Program-made: the position numbers and the translations under genes
Part shown: positions 1 through 8,509 of the stretch, piece by piece
Layout of the letters: each line of letters begins with the position of its first letter
Position numbering within the stretch: the first letter of the stretch is position 1
The notes under the pieces: model-generated
Databases searched by the model: none
Told to the model about the DNA's origin: nothing
What the model saw: only the letters and a program-made list of their open reading frames with translations
Origin: Parachitinimonas caeni
GTDB lineage: Bacteria > Pseudomonadota > Gammaproteobacteria > Burkholderiales > Chitinimonadaceae
DNA: 64,000 nucleotides
Assembly: GCF_030129945.1 (NCBI RefSeq)
Contig: NZ_JARRAF010000014.1
Coordinates: forward strand, 1 to 64,000
Direction of reading: 5' to 3'

Positions 1-37
1 AGCGAACCCTAACGACGCGGCGTCGTTAGGGTTCGCT
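1..37. repeat. perfect 17-bp inverted repeat at left edge
   Basis: A 17-base arm starting AGCGAACCCTAAC is followed by a 3-base CGG loop and its exact reverse complement, so the whole 37 bp is a near-perfect palindrome. Only a short AT-rich stretch (TTATTT) follows. It could be the terminator of a gene lying left of the window or a palindromic repeat unit; the sequence does not decide. Confidence 0.7.
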
Positions 38-96
38 TATTTAGCTCGCTAAACCACGCTCACCCTGCCTAGCCCTGCCCCAAAACTCGGCCCGGC

Positions 97-125
97 GCGA
101 CCGGAAACAAAACGTCAACAGAGCC
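97..125 (+). repeat. solo arm of an intergenic inverted-repeat element (copy 1)
   Basis: The sequence GGAAACAAAACGTCAACAGA followed by GCC matches the right arm of the two complete inverted-repeat elements at 3495-3546 and 3759-3811. No matching left arm is visible upstream, so this is a half copy or a decayed element. It lies about 120 bp beyond the 3' end of the tricorn-type protease gene. Confidence 0.75.
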
Positions 126-180
126 TAGCGGTCAGCGACAAGGGCTGAAAACCCAGTGTTTTGCGAACCGCGCAATCTGC

Positions 181-238
181 CGGACTTTCGATGCGCGGGC
201 TCACGCCTCTTGAGGCCACCGTTGAACGCGAAAGTCCG
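181..238. repeat. 10-bp inverted repeat downstream of the protease gene
   Basis: CGGACTTTCG at 181-190 is exactly complementary to CGAAAGTCCG at 229-238. A small GCCTC-TT-GAGGC hairpin (205-216) sits in the loop. It lies just past the stop codon of the minus-strand protease gene and may help end that transcript, but no T-run follows. Confidence 0.45.
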
Positions 239-246
239 ACCTGCCG

Positions 247-3200
247 TCAGCGCCGCACGCGCCGGATCAGCTCGGCGATGGCGGCATCCAGTTGCTTGTC
301 TGTCTGAGGTTGGCCCAAGGGCTGTTCGACCTCGACATCAACTTTGCGTGGGCGATTTTCGAGTGGTAGGCCATCTTCGCTGGCAATCGTGCGGCCGAAC
401 GGCAGGCGCAGGTACGAGCCATCGACCAGCAGCTTGAACGAGGTGAAGATCACCCAGCCTGCACCGGGTTCGCCAATGACCGGGCCCAGACGGGCGGCGC
501 GATAGCCTTCAGTGAAGACTTCGCCATCCGACAGGGTGATCTTGTTGGTGATGGCCACCGTGGGCTTTTCCAGTGCCGGAGTACCGATCGAGATCCGACC
601 GGGGGCCTCGGTCAGTCCGCGTGGCGTTACCCGGAAGTGGCTGCGGCGGTTCAGGACGTCGAGAACATAGCTATCCACATAGCCGCCAAAGTTGTTGCGT
701 ACGTCGATGACCACGCCTTCCTTGCTCTGGTTGTCGGCATCCAGATCAAGCAGAAATTGGCTCCAGGCGGAATCGACCATATTGATCAGGTGCACATAGC
801 CCAGTTTGCCGCCACTTTGCTTGTCCACGTAGCTGCGGTTGGCTTCTACCCAGTCGCGATAGCGCAACGCCGCTTCATCGACATAGCCAATCGGCTTGAT
901 TGCCACCTCCCGGGCTTTGCCATCGCTTCCCTGTACCCGTAGCAAGACTTTGCGGCCGATCTTGCGATCCAGCAGAGCATCCAGATTGCGCGCGCTGCTC
1001 AGGGTTTCTCCATCCACCGCCAGCAAGAACTCACCTGATTTCAGGCCAGCCTGTACGGCAGGACCATTCCCCAACACACTGGCAAGTCGGAACTTGCCTT
1101 CTTTTTGCAGCAGGGCGTCATCAAGGTCGATGCCCAGACGGCCTGTGCTGGTCACGACCGGATCCCGGCTGGCGATGCCCAGATGGGAGGCCCCCAGCTC
1201 GCCCAGCATCAGGCTGATAACGCGTCGCAGCTCGTCGCGGCTGCGGGCGCCTTCGGCATGCGGGCGGAAGCGGGCATGCACAGCATTCCAGTCGAGGCCG
1301 TGCATGGCAGGGTCGTAGAAGTTGTCGCGCAGCAGGCGCCAGGCTTGATCAAACAGCTCGGCTTTCTCCTGGTCGAAGTCAACATCCAGCTCTGCCATGA
1401 TGGCCAATGGCTTGGCTTTGCCATCAAGGGTCACGCTCTGTGGCTTTCCTCCTTCAAGGAAGACCAGGCCATTGCTATCGGGTGTCCATTGCAGAAACTG
1501 CTTGGCACCGGCTGTGGCAGTCAGCTGGCGGGCGACGGCGGGTTGGCTGGGGTCCAGCGGATAGAGCCAGACATTCTGCTGACCGCCGGCGGTGGCAATA
1601 ACGGCCAGAGATTTGCCATCCGGGCTGGTGGCGTGGAATTGCACATCCAGCCCAAGCGGCAGCGGTGTGGCCCGGCGCAGTGCCCAATCGTACTGCGGCA
1701 CCAGCGCCGGCCCGATGCTGGCGCGTGGCGTGTCGGCGTCTTCTTTGAACACCGGCTTGGAGGGGACTAGATCAATTCGCACCACCTGTCCCATATCGCT
1801 GTGCTGGAAGGCGCGGAACAGCAGGTGACTGCCATCGGCCGACCAGCTCAGGGCGCGGTTGCCCACCCCAAGTTCTTCCGGGTGGAACCAGACGCGCTTG
1901 CCCATGGCCGGATTGGCAAGGCGGCTGACGGGCCGGGCGGGGCCGCCTGCACTGGGGACGAGATAGACGTTGCGGTTGAGTCGGTCTCCTGCAGCGATAA
2001 AGGCCAGGTATTCGCCATCGGGCGACCAGGCGAACGGATGATCCGACCAGATTGGCGGGTGGCCGAGTTTGGCGGTCGCGAGCAGACGATCCTGCTTGCC
2101 TTCGACATCCACCAGCCTGACTTCACGTCCGGCGCGGGCATAGGCAATCGTCTTGCCGTCGGGCGAGAAGCGTGGGGTGGCGTCATTGTCGGCACTTTGC
2201 GTCAGCCGGGTTTCGCTGCCGCTGGCCAGATCGTAGCGCCAGAGCTGCGCGGCGCCGCTACGCTCGGAGACATACACCAGACGCTTGCTGTCGGGGGACC
2301 ATGCTAACTGCGATTCGGCGGCTGAAGTGCGAGTCAGGCGACGCGCCTCTCCACCGTCGCGAGCAACCAGCCACACTTCACCTCGGGCAATGAAGGCGAT
2401 CTGCTTGCCATCTGGCGATAGCGCCAGCTCTTCTTGCTGATGGCCGACGCTCAAACGCTCGCTGGTGGTAGCGGACACCGCACCTTTGAGGCTGATGGCG
2501 ACAGGCTCGGCCTTGTCGGCGGCCAGATCGTAGCGCCAGATGCCGAAATCACGCTCAAAAACCACGGCACTGCCGTTCGCGGCCATGTTCGGCCACAAAA
2601 CGCGCCCATCCTTGAATGAGGTCAGTTGGCGGGGTTCGCCTTGGAGTGGGTGTTGCCACAGGTTCTCGGCACCATTGCGGTCGGAAACGGCCAGCACCGC
2701 TTCGCCGCTGCGATGCCACATCGGCCAGAGGTAGCGGGCGCCGTTGGGCGATAGTTGCCGGAATTGGCCATCCTTGATCAGCCACAGCTCATTCTGGTCG
2801 ATATGGGCGCTGCCTTTGCGCCACCACTGATCAAAGCCACGCGCCGCCACGGCCACGGTCTTGCCGTCGGGCGACGGCACGGGATAGCTGAGATCGACAT
2901 ACGGTTCACTGGCGATACGCTGCGCTTGGCCGCCGCTGGCGGCAACCCGATATACGTCGTTCATGCGCTGGATATTGCGGGCGGGAGAAGCAAAGTACAG
3001 CCACTTTCCGTCGGCGGACCAGCCCCCCATCTGCTCGGCGCGATCGTCCCAGGTCAGCCGCGACAGCGCACCGCTGCTGATGTTGACCGCGTACAAATCT
3101 CCATTGCCACTGCGATGGGAGACAAATGCGATGGTCTTGCCATCGGGTGACCATTGTGGCCGGGACTCGGTCGCCGGGTGCGCAACCAGCAGTCTCGCCT

Positions 3201-3363
3201 CTCCGCCGCTGGCGGCGACGGTCCAGATATCCCCGCCAGCAACGAAGGCAATTTCCTTGCCGTCGGGTGACAGGGCGGGCTCGGACAGGTTGAGCTGCGG
3301 CGCGGCAAGCGCCTGGGAGCCCCACAGCGCCAGCAAGGCGGCGAGCGGTCGAAGTTGGTGCAT
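247..3363 (-). CDS. tricorn-type S41 serine protease, secreted
   Basis: A 1038-residue protein predicted to be a periplasmic peptidase of the tricorn branch of family S41. The chosen ATG at 3363 gives a clean signal peptide (MHQLRPLAALLALWGSQALA) and has GGAG upstream; the open frame extends 36 codons further with no such signal. The N-terminal two thirds carry repeated SPDGK.IAFV-type beta-propeller blades (PD40). Then comes a region with GASHLG (His 727), a PDZ-like segment (about 745-820), and a C-terminal catalytic part with RNNFGG and TLSDGE, in which Ser 945 followed by Asp matches the tricorn nucleophile position. In tricorn enzymes the propellers gate a chamber that degrades peptides to short fragments; that role is inferred here. 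The gene stands alone between inverted-repeat elements. Confidence 0.9.
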   Translation of the reverse strand: MHQLRPLAALLALWGSQALAAPQLNLSEPALSPDGKEIAFVAGGDIWTVAASGGEARLLVAHPATESRPQWSPDGKTIAFVSHRSGNGDLYAVNISSGALSRLTWDDRAEQMGGWSADGKWLYFASPARNIQRMNDVYRVAASGGQAQRIASEPYVDLSYPVPSPDGKTVAVAARGFDQWWRKGSAHIDQNELWLIKDGQFRQLSPNGARYLWPMWHRSGEAVLAVSDRNGAENLWQHPLQGEPRQLTSFKDGRVLWPNMAANGSAVVFERDFGIWRYDLAADKAEPVAISLKGAVSATTSERLSVGHQQEELALSPDGKQIAFIARGEVWLVARDGGEARRLTRTSAAESQLAWSPDSKRLVYVSERSGAAQLWRYDLASGSETRLTQSADNDATPRFSPDGKTIAYARAGREVRLVDVEGKQDRLLATAKLGHPPIWSDHPFAWSPDGEYLAFIAAGDRLNRNVYLVPSAGGPARPVSRLANPAMGKRVWFHPEELGVGNRALSWSADGSHLLFRAFQHSDMGQVVRIDLVPSKPVFKEDADTPRASIGPALVPQYDWALRRATPLPLGLDVQFHATSPDGKSLAVIATAGGQQNVWLYPLDPSQPAVARQLTATAGAKQFLQWTPDSNGLVFLEGGKPQSVTLDGKAKPLAIMAELDVDFDQEKAELFDQAWRLLRDNFYDPAMHGLDWNAVHARFRPHAEGARSRDELRRVISLMLGELGASHLGIASRDPVVTSTGRLGIDLDDALLQKEGKFRLASVLGNGPAVQAGLKSGEFLLAVDGETLSSARNLDALLDRKIGRKVLLRVQGSDGKAREVAIKPIGYVDEAALRYRDWVEANRSYVDKQSGGKLGYVHLINMVDSAWSQFLLDLDADNQSKEGVVIDVRNNFGGYVDSYVLDVLNRRSHFRVTPRGLTEAPGRISIGTPALEKPTVAITNKITLSDGEVFTEGYRAARLGPVIGEPGAGWVIFTSFKLLVDGSYLRLPFGRTIASEDGLPLENRPRKVDVEVEQPLGQPQTDKQLDAAIAELIRRVRR

Positions 3364-3494
3364 GGAAGATCTCCGAAAAGGTGGCGGTTGCTCGAAGTGG
3401 CAGCCGTCTTGTTTGGCAAAGCCGGCGATTGTGACCCGACTCTTGCAGGACGGAAAGCGGCGACTGGGCAAGTCTTTGAAGAAATGCTGATACT

Positions 3495-3546
3495 AGCTCT
3501 GTTGATGTTTTGTTTCCGATCCGGGAATTAAAACGTCAACAGAGCC
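3495..3546. repeat. inverted-repeat element (copy 2)
   Basis: Left arm GCTCTGTTGATGTTTTGTTT and right arm (reverse complement GCTCTGTTGACGTTTTAATT) form an imperfect palindrome of about 22-bp arms around a 5-6 bp centre. The same arm sequence recurs at 97-125 and 3759-3811. It lies about 130 bp upstream of the tricorn-type protease start codon. The layout suggests a small non-autonomous mobile or REP-like element; no transposase is nearby. Confidence 0.8.
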
Positions 3547-3758
3547 CGGAGAGCCAAGCCGCGAAGATGTTGCACTGCACGACACCTTGGCCGGCATGCT
3601 CTATCATGCCGGCCCACGTTCACAGAGTCTGGACCGTGTCCCGCTTCGAAGGACTTGCAAATCATGGGCATACCAAGGCTTCTGGCCCATGGCGATGATC
3701 ACGAATGCGAGTAAGGGGTGTGCATTTCCCCAAACGACGACAACGGGTCAGTACGGTA
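3547..3758. other. non-coding spacer between two repeat copies
   Basis: About 210 bp between repeat copies 2 and 3. I see no open frame with a ribosome binding site, no RNA gene and no clear promoter. Together with the flanking repeats it makes up the largest gene-free stretch of the window (3364-3858). Confidence 0.5.
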
Positions 3759-3811
3759 GGCTCTGTTGATATTTTGTTTTCGACCGGAAACAAAACATCA
3801 AAAGAGTCTGG
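3759..3811. repeat. inverted-repeat element (copy 3)
   Basis: Left arm GGCTCTGTTGATATTTTGTT and right arm ending ACATCAAAAGAGTC pair imperfectly around CGACCGG. The right half GACCGGAAACAAAAC is identical to that of copy 1. It sits 48 bp upstream of the MTA deaminase start codon, so a transcript starting further upstream could form this hairpin in its leader. Confidence 0.8.
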
Positions 3812-3858
3812 TCCCTGAACGCAGTACCTGCGCCAACACACAATAAGGAGTTAAAACC

Positions 3859-5172
3859 GTGCAAACCGTAGACACCCTGATTCATGCCCGTTGGGTCATT
3901 CCGGTTGCGCCGCGTGGCGTGGTTCTGGATAACCACAGTGTCGCCATTGATGGCGACAAGATCATCGCCCTGCTGCCTACGTCGGAAGCGAAAGGCCGCT
4001 ATAGCGCCCGCCACGAGCATCAACTGGCCGAGCATGCCTTGATACCCGGCCTGGTCAATCTGCACGGCCATTCAGCCATGACTTTGCTGCGTGGTCTGGC
4101 GGACGATCTGGCCCTGATGGATTGGCTTAACCACCACATCTGGCCTGCCGAGAAGCGCCACCTCAGTGATGAATTCGTGTTCGATGGCACTTGCCTCGCC
4201 ATGGCCGAAATGCTGCGTAGTGGCACCACAACCGTCAATGATATGTACTTCTTCCACGATGCCGTGGCCAGGGCAGGGTTGACCGCCCGCATGCGCACAG
4301 TGGTGGGGGCCTCGATTCTGGAGTTTCCGACCGCCTATGGCGTCGATGCCGAGGATTATCTGAGCAAGGCAATTTCGAGCCGCGATCGCTTCATTGGCGA
4401 ACCCTTGGTCACATTTACGCTGGCACCGCATGCGCCTTACACCGTGTCGGATGCCACCTTCCGTCGAGTGGTGACCCTGGCGGAGCAGCTGGAGCTGGGT
4501 GTGCATTGCCATATTCACGAAACCGAGGAAGAAATCGCCGGCAGTCTCAAAGAGCACGGGCGCCGTCCGCTGCAGCGCCTGCACGAGCTGGGTTTGCTGA
4601 CCCCCAATCTGATTGCTGCGCACATGGTGCATACCACACCTGAGGAGATTGAGCTGCTGGCGCGGCAGGGCGTGACGATTGCCCATAACCCGGCCTCCAA
4701 TATGAAGCTCGCGTCCGGGATCGCGCAGATCCAGGCGATGCGCGATGCAGACATTGCGGTCGGAATCGGTACCGATGGTGCCGCCAGCAACAACAAGCTC
4801 GATATGTTCGCGGAAATGCGGCTGGCCGCGTTCCTGGGCAAGGTTGGCGGTAATCCCAAAGCACTGCCTGCGGCAGAAGTGCTGGAAATGGCCACCCTTG
4901 GCGGCGCGCGTGCGCTGGGGATGGCAGACCAGATTGGCAGTATCACTCCTGGTAAGCAGGCTGATCTGGCTGCAGTGGACTTGAGTGCGCTCGAAACCCA
5001 ACCTTGTTATGACCCGATTTCACATCTGGTTTATGCCGCAGGCCGCGAACAAGTCAGCGATGTCTGGGTGGCTGGCAAAGCGCTGCTGCAATCCCGAGAA
5101 CTGACAACGCTGAATCAACGGGAGCTCGTCGCCAAAGCCCGTTGGTGGGGCGAGCGTGTTGCCAAGGCATAA
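3859..5172 (+). CDS. mtaD: TRZ/ATZ-family amidohydrolase, probable 5'-methylthioadenosine (MTA) deaminase
   Basis: A 437-residue cytosolic metal-dependent deaminase of the amidohydrolase superfamily, start GTG with AAGGAG 8 nt upstream. Metal ligands are visible: HGH at 69-71 (NLHGHS), His 218 in HCHIHE, and Asp 306 in GTDGAASNN. The MTA/S-adenosylhomocysteine deaminase group converts MTA to methylthioinosine. The order deaminase-ubiG-HAD phosphatase is that of P. aeruginosa PA3170 (characterised as an MTA deaminase)-ubiG-mupP, which favours MTA over triazine substrates. It probably starts an operon with ubiG (about 100 bp gap). Substrate is inferred from family and synteny. Confidence 0.85.
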   Translation: MQTVDTLIHARWVIPVAPRGVVLDNHSVAIDGDKIIALLPTSEAKGRYSARHEHQLAEHALIPGLVNLHGHSAMTLLRGLADDLALMDWLNHHIWPAEKRHLSDEFVFDGTCLAMAEMLRSGTTTVNDMYFFHDAVARAGLTARMRTVVGASILEFPTAYGVDAEDYLSKAISSRDRFIGEPLVTFTLAPHAPYTVSDATFRRVVTLAEQLELGVHCHIHETEEEIAGSLKEHGRRPLQRLHELGLLTPNLIAAHMVHTTPEEIELLARQGVTIAHNPASNMKLASGIAQIQAMRDADIAVGIGTDGAASNNKLDMFAEMRLAAFLGKVGGNPKALPAAEVLEMATLGGARALGMADQIGSITPGKQADLAAVDLSALETQPCYDPISHLVYAAGREQVSDVWVAGKALLQSRELTTLNQRELVAKARWWGERVAKA

Positions 5173-5268
5173 TAGGCGCAGTTCACCGTGTGGGGCCGCA
5201 TGGTCGGCCCCTGTTCCAAGCTGGACTGCCAATCCGCCCGATTCACCATTTTTACGTTTGCCGCCGAC

Positions 5269-5988
5269 ATGAGCACAATCGAAACCCCGAACGTTGATGC
5301 AGCCGAACTCGCCAAGTTTTCCGAATTGGCCCACAAGTGGTGGGACCCGAACAGCGAATTCAAGCCGCTGCACGAGATCAACCCCCTCCGCCTGGGCTTT
5401 ATTGAACAGCACGCGGCCCTCGCCGGAATGCGCGTGGTGGATGTCGGTTGTGGCGGCGGCATTCTGTCTGAGAGCATGGCTGCTCGCGGCGCCGCAGTGA
5501 CGGGGGTCGATCTTGCAGAAAAGTCTTTGAAAGTGGCGCGGCTGCATGGTTTGGAGTCTGGTGTCACCGTCGATTACCGCTGCATTGCCGTTGAAGCCCT
5601 GGCTGAAGAAGCCGCAGGCAGCTTCGATGTGGTGACCTGCATGGAAATGCTGGAGCATGTGCCAGACCCTGCCAGTGTCGTTGCTGCATGCAGCCGTTTA
5701 GCCAAGCCGGGTGGTTGGGTGTTTTTCTCAACTATCAGCCGCAATCCGAAAGCCTATTTGCAAGCGGTGATTGGTGCGGAATATGTGCTGGGATTACTGC
5801 CGCGTGGCACACATGACTATGCCCGCTTCCTCAAGCCTTCCGAGCTGGCCCGCATGGCGCGTAGTGCTGGCCTCGACTTGATTGAGCTGGCCGGGATGAC
5901 GTATGACCCCTTGAGCAAGCAATACTCCCTGAACCGCGATGCGACGGTGAATTACCTGATGGCTTGCCATAAGGAGTTGGGCGAATGA
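5269..5988 (+). CDS. ubiG: UbiG, ubiquinone biosynthesis O-methyltransferase
   Basis: A 239-residue class I SAM-dependent methyltransferase that carries out both O-methylation steps of ubiquinone synthesis. The SAM-binding loop VVDVGCGGG is at 56-64, and LAHKWWDPN near the N-terminus and RGTHDY further on are typical of UbiG. ATG 5269 is chosen because it gives the usual family length and begins [10 protein letters not shown]; the open frame runs 27 codons further upstream with unrelated sequence. No strong Shine-Dalgarno is visible. The stop overlaps the start of the next gene in an ATGA, implying translational coupling. Confidence 0.95.
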   Translation: MSTIETPNVDAAELAKFSELAHKWWDPNSEFKPLHEINPLRLGFIEQHAALAGMRVVDVGCGGGILSESMAARGAAVTGVDLAEKSLKVARLHGLESGVTVDYRCIAVEALAEEAAGSFDVVTCMEMLEHVPDPASVVAACSRLAKPGGWVFFSTISRNPKAYLQAVIGAEYVLGLLPRGTHDYARFLKPSELARMARSAGLDLIELAGMTYDPLSKQYSLNRDATVNYLMACHKELGE

Positions 5989-6647
5989 TCAGAGCAATCT
6001 TGTTCGATCTGGACGGCACGCTCGCCGATACGGCACCCGATCTGGGCGCGGCCTTGAATCGACTTCTGGCTGAAGAGGGGCGGGCTCCGGTTGGCTATGA
6101 GGCCATCCGCCCAGTGGCCAGCCACGGTGCCCGAGGCTTGATTGAGCTGGGATTCGGCCTGGGGCGCGATCATCCGGAGTTTGACGCGCTGCGCCAACGC
6201 TTTCTTGATCACTACGAGCATCATTTTTGTGAACACAGCAAGCTGTTCGAGGGCGTCAATGCCACGTTGGAAGCCCTGGCAGCCAAAGGGTTGGCATGGG
6301 GTATCGTCACCAACAAACCGATGCGATTTACCGACAGGTTAGTACCCAATCTGGGGCTGACCGTCCCGCCGGGCGTCGTTGTGTCGGGAGATACCGTTGG
6401 CGTGGCCAAGCCGGACCCCCGGCCCATGCGATACGCCGCCGATCAATTGGGCCTGCCTGCAGAAGAGTGCTGGTATGTCGGCGATGCCGAGCGAGATATT
6501 GCTGCCGGCCGCGCAGTCGGCATGAAAACCGTGCTTGCTGATTATGGCTATATTGCCAGTACTGACTCCCCGGATGAGTGGGGAGCCGATTTGCGTATCG
6601 CGCATCCATTTGAGTTGCTGGCGCATCTAGCCCTTCCCGGTGACTGA
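5985..6647 (+). CDS. gph: HAD-family phosphatase: phosphoglycolate phosphatase or MurNAc-6-phosphate phosphatase (MupP-like)
   Basis: A 220-residue haloacid-dehalogenase hydrolase. Motif I is [10 protein letters not shown] (Asp 8 and Asp 10), motif III the lysine region VAKPDPRP, and motif [11 protein letters not shown]. Such proteins are usually called phosphoglycolate phosphatase. However, P. aeruginosa and P. putida MupP, which removes phosphate from MurNAc-6-P in cell-wall recycling, was mis-annotated as Gph and sits next to ubiG, as here. Both assignments are open; anmK, amgK and murU are not in the window. It overlaps ubiG by 4 nt. Confidence 0.85.
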   Translation: MIRAILFDLDGTLADTAPDLGAALNRLLAEEGRAPVGYEAIRPVASHGARGLIELGFGLGRDHPEFDALRQRFLDHYEHHFCEHSKLFEGVNATLEALAAKGLAWGIVTNKPMRFTDRLVPNLGLTVPPGVVVSGDTVGVAKPDPRPMRYAADQLGLPAEECWYVGDAERDIAAGRAVGMKTVLADYGYIASTDSPDEWGADLRIAHPFELLAHLALPGD

Positions 6648-6744
6648 AAAATCGTGGATGCTGCAAGACAATCCAGCATGTGCAAGTGCCGTAATGCCCT
6701 GCTGCTGCCATTCCTTACAGCCTGTTTACTATTGGAGGTTTGTC

Positions 6745-7545
6745 TTGAAGCGCCAAATTCTGCTGTCTGCCTTGCTCGGTTTATCCCTTATCGGTACAGC
6801 TTTTGCCGATGATCTTGATGACATCAAGAAGCGCGGTGTGCTGGTTGTCGGTGTGACATCCGATCCGCCCTTCGCCCAACTGAACACCAAGACACAAAGC
6901 TACACGGGTTACGATGTTGACTTTGCCATTGCGATTGCCCGGCAGCTGGGGGTGAAGCCGGTGATCAAAGACATCACAACGGCGGATCGCATCCCCAAGC
7001 TGCAAGCCAAGGAGGTTGATATCCTGGTTGCCGAAATGACCAAGACCGCTGAGCGTGCCAAGCTCATTGATTTCAGTCATGGCTACTTCGTGACCGGACA
7101 GAAATTCATCGTTCGCAAGGGCAAGGCCATGGCGATTGAAGATCTTACTCACGCCAAGATCGGCACCATTGCGGGCTCGACGTCAGAGAAACAGCTGCAA
7201 CAGGAGATGCCCGCTGCCAAGATCAAGCTTTACCCCGAAGCAGATAACGGCTTTGCCGCACTGCAAAAGGGTGAAATTGATGCCTTCAGTACCGATGAGC
7301 CGATTCTGGCTGCCCTGCACAACAAGATGCCAAACAAGGCTGAATATGAGATCCCGAACCTGGCAATTTCACTGGAGGTCTATGGCATTGGCGTGCGAAA
7401 AGGTGAGAAGCGCTTGATGGATGAGGTCAACAAGACCATCGTCGGCATGGAGCAGACTGGTGAGGCGGCCAAGATTTTTGAGCGCTGGTTCGGGCCTAGC
7501 AGTCAGATTCCGCTATTGCGCCTGTTCAAAATCAACGCCAAATAA
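6745..7545 (+). CDS. periplasmic amino-acid-type ABC substrate-binding protein (orphan, paralogue 1)
   Basis: A 266-residue type 3 solute-binding protein with signal peptide ending SLIGTAFA, then DDLDDIKKRGVLVVGV. I start it at TTG 6745, which has GGAGG six bases upstream; the frame stays open 35 codons further but overlaps the previous gene and lacks a signal peptide there. Motifs FSHGYFVTGQKFIVRKG and GSTSEKQ are typical of polar amino-acid binding proteins. It is very similar and identical in length to the protein at 23665-24465. No permease or ATPase gene is adjacent, so it probably serves a transporter encoded elsewhere. The ligand cannot be told from sequence. Confidence 0.88.
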   Translation: MKRQILLSALLGLSLIGTAFADDLDDIKKRGVLVVGVTSDPPFAQLNTKTQSYTGYDVDFAIAIARQLGVKPVIKDITTADRIPKLQAKEVDILVAEMTKTAERAKLIDFSHGYFVTGQKFIVRKGKAMAIEDLTHAKIGTIAGSTSEKQLQQEMPAAKIKLYPEADNGFAALQKGEIDAFSTDEPILAALHNKMPNKAEYEIPNLAISLEVYGIGVRKGEKRLMDEVNKTIVGMEQTGEAAKIFERWFGPSSQIPLLRLFKINAK

Positions 7546-7549
7546 GCAG

Positions 7550-7570
7550 CAGGGAGGGCCATCCTCCCTG
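7550..7570 (+). terminator. hairpin after the first orphan binding-protein gene
   Basis: CAGGGAGG (7550-7557) pairs with CCTCCCTG (7563-7570) over a 5-base loop, just after the stop codon. No T-run follows, so it may be a weak or Rho-assisted terminator or an mRNA-stabilising hairpin. Confidence 0.45.
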
Positions 7571-7681
7571 ATGCGTACTTGATTCCCAACCTGCATATCT
7601 CCGAGTCGCTGGCCATGCTTTAGGGCTGTCTGGGGCCGCCATTGCAACTGCTGATTTAGACATTATTTAAAGCTTTCGGTC

Positions 7682-8260
7682 ATGGATCTTTCTGGTCTGC
7701 ACATTGCTGTAGGGGAGCGTGTTTTTCTGGCGTTGCATGTTCCGGAAAATTTGTTGCATGTACATGCCTGGTATAACGACCCGGACATACAGCAGCTGTC
7801 CGCAGGGGGTGCCGCAGTGGTCTCTCTCGAAGCGAGCAGGTGCCGGCTTGAGCGCTGGATGAATCCCCCAAGCGACCAACGACACTGGGCAATTCATCGC
7901 TTGACAGATGGTCGCTTGCTTGGCTTTCTCCACTTGGTTGCCATTGATTTTGACGAAGCAACTTGCAAGGTTGGTATCGTCATCGGAGAAAAAGATTGTT
8001 GGGGATATGGATATGGCGGCGAAGCCGTCCGATTGGCATGTGAGTATGCTTTTCGTGAGCTGGATGTATTCAGAGTGTCGGCAGAGGTCCTTGCGGATAA
8101 CCTTCGTTCACATCGCATGCTAAGCCGTGAAGGATTCATTCTGGAGGGCTTGCAACGAGCGGCCGCAACCAGAGAAGGGACTCGGGTGGACGTTTCCCTC
8201 TTCGGTCGTCTGAAGACAGATAACAGGACCGATTCTGAAAAAGCTGAAAGTATGAACTGA
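7682..8260 (+). CDS. GNAT-family N-acetyltransferase (RimJ/RimL type)
   Basis: A 192-residue acyl-CoA N-acyltransferase. The acetyl-CoA loop is visible as CWGYGYGGEA, preceded by KVGIVIGEK and followed by the ELDVFRVSAEVLADNLRS block that typifies the RimJ/RimL-like branch. The substrate (a protein N-terminus, an amine or an antibiotic) cannot be assigned. It is a single gene with an AT-rich upstream region (TTATTTAAAGC) and ends convergently with the initiator tRNA, sharing a bidirectional terminator at 8349-8379. Confidence 0.85.
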   Translation: MDLSGLHIAVGERVFLALHVPENLLHVHAWYNDPDIQQLSAGGAAVVSLEASRCRLERWMNPPSDQRHWAIHRLTDGRLLGFLHLVAIDFDEATCKVGIVIGEKDCWGYGYGGEAVRLACEYAFRELDVFRVSAEVLADNLRSHRMLSREGFILEGLQRAAATREGTRVDVSLFGRLKTDNRTDSEKAESMN

Positions 8261-8348
8261 GGGATTAAAGCCGAATTACATGGCAAGAAGGGGCAATGTC
8301 ACGACGAGGGCAGAAACACTCATTCAACAAAGCAACACCCCAAAGCGA

Positions 8349-8379
8349 AAAACGCGCCATAGATGCTATGGCGCGTTTT
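8349..8379. terminator. bidirectional intrinsic terminator
   Basis: AAAACGCGCCATAG (8349-8362) and CTATGGCGCGTTTT (8366-8379) form a perfect 14-bp stem over a 3-base loop, with a T-run on both strands. It ends both the GNAT gene (plus strand) and the initiator tRNA (minus strand), whose mature 3' end is only 6 bp away. Confidence 0.9.
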
Positions 8380-8384
8380 GAATT

Positions 8385-8460
8385 TGGTTGCGGGGACAGG
8401 ACTCGAACCTGTGACCTTCGGGTTATGAGCCCGACGAGCTGCCAACTGCTCCACCCCGCG
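8385..8460 (-). tRNA. initiator tRNA-fMet (CAU)
   Basis: A 76-nt cloverleaf read on the minus strand, beginning CGCGGGGTGGAGC and ending CCCCGCAACCA with encoded CCA. The anticodon loop is CTCATAA (CAU), closed by the three G-C pairs GGG/CCC. Position 1 is C opposite A72, so the first pair is mismatched. Both features are hallmarks of bacterial initiator tRNA and separate it from elongator tRNA-Met. It has its own promoter (8473-8501) and terminator. Confidence 0.97.
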
Positions 8461-8472
8461 GCAGAGAAATGA

Positions 8473-8501
8473 ATTATGCAATATTTCTTTGGGGTATGCA
8501 A
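8473..8501 (-). promoter_or_regulatory. sigma-70 promoter of the initiator tRNA
   Basis: On the minus strand, TTGCAT (8501-8496), a 17-bp spacer and CATAAT (8478-8473) make a near-consensus promoter. Transcription would start about 5 nt before the mature tRNA 5' end. It lies in the short gap after the rlpA stop codon. Confidence 0.8.
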
Positions 8502-8509
8502 GAGAATTT

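Noticed and set aside
4072-5001. 309-codon minus-strand frame opposite the MTA deaminase gene
   Set aside because: Antisense shadow; the plus-strand gene has intact catalytic residues over the same stretch.
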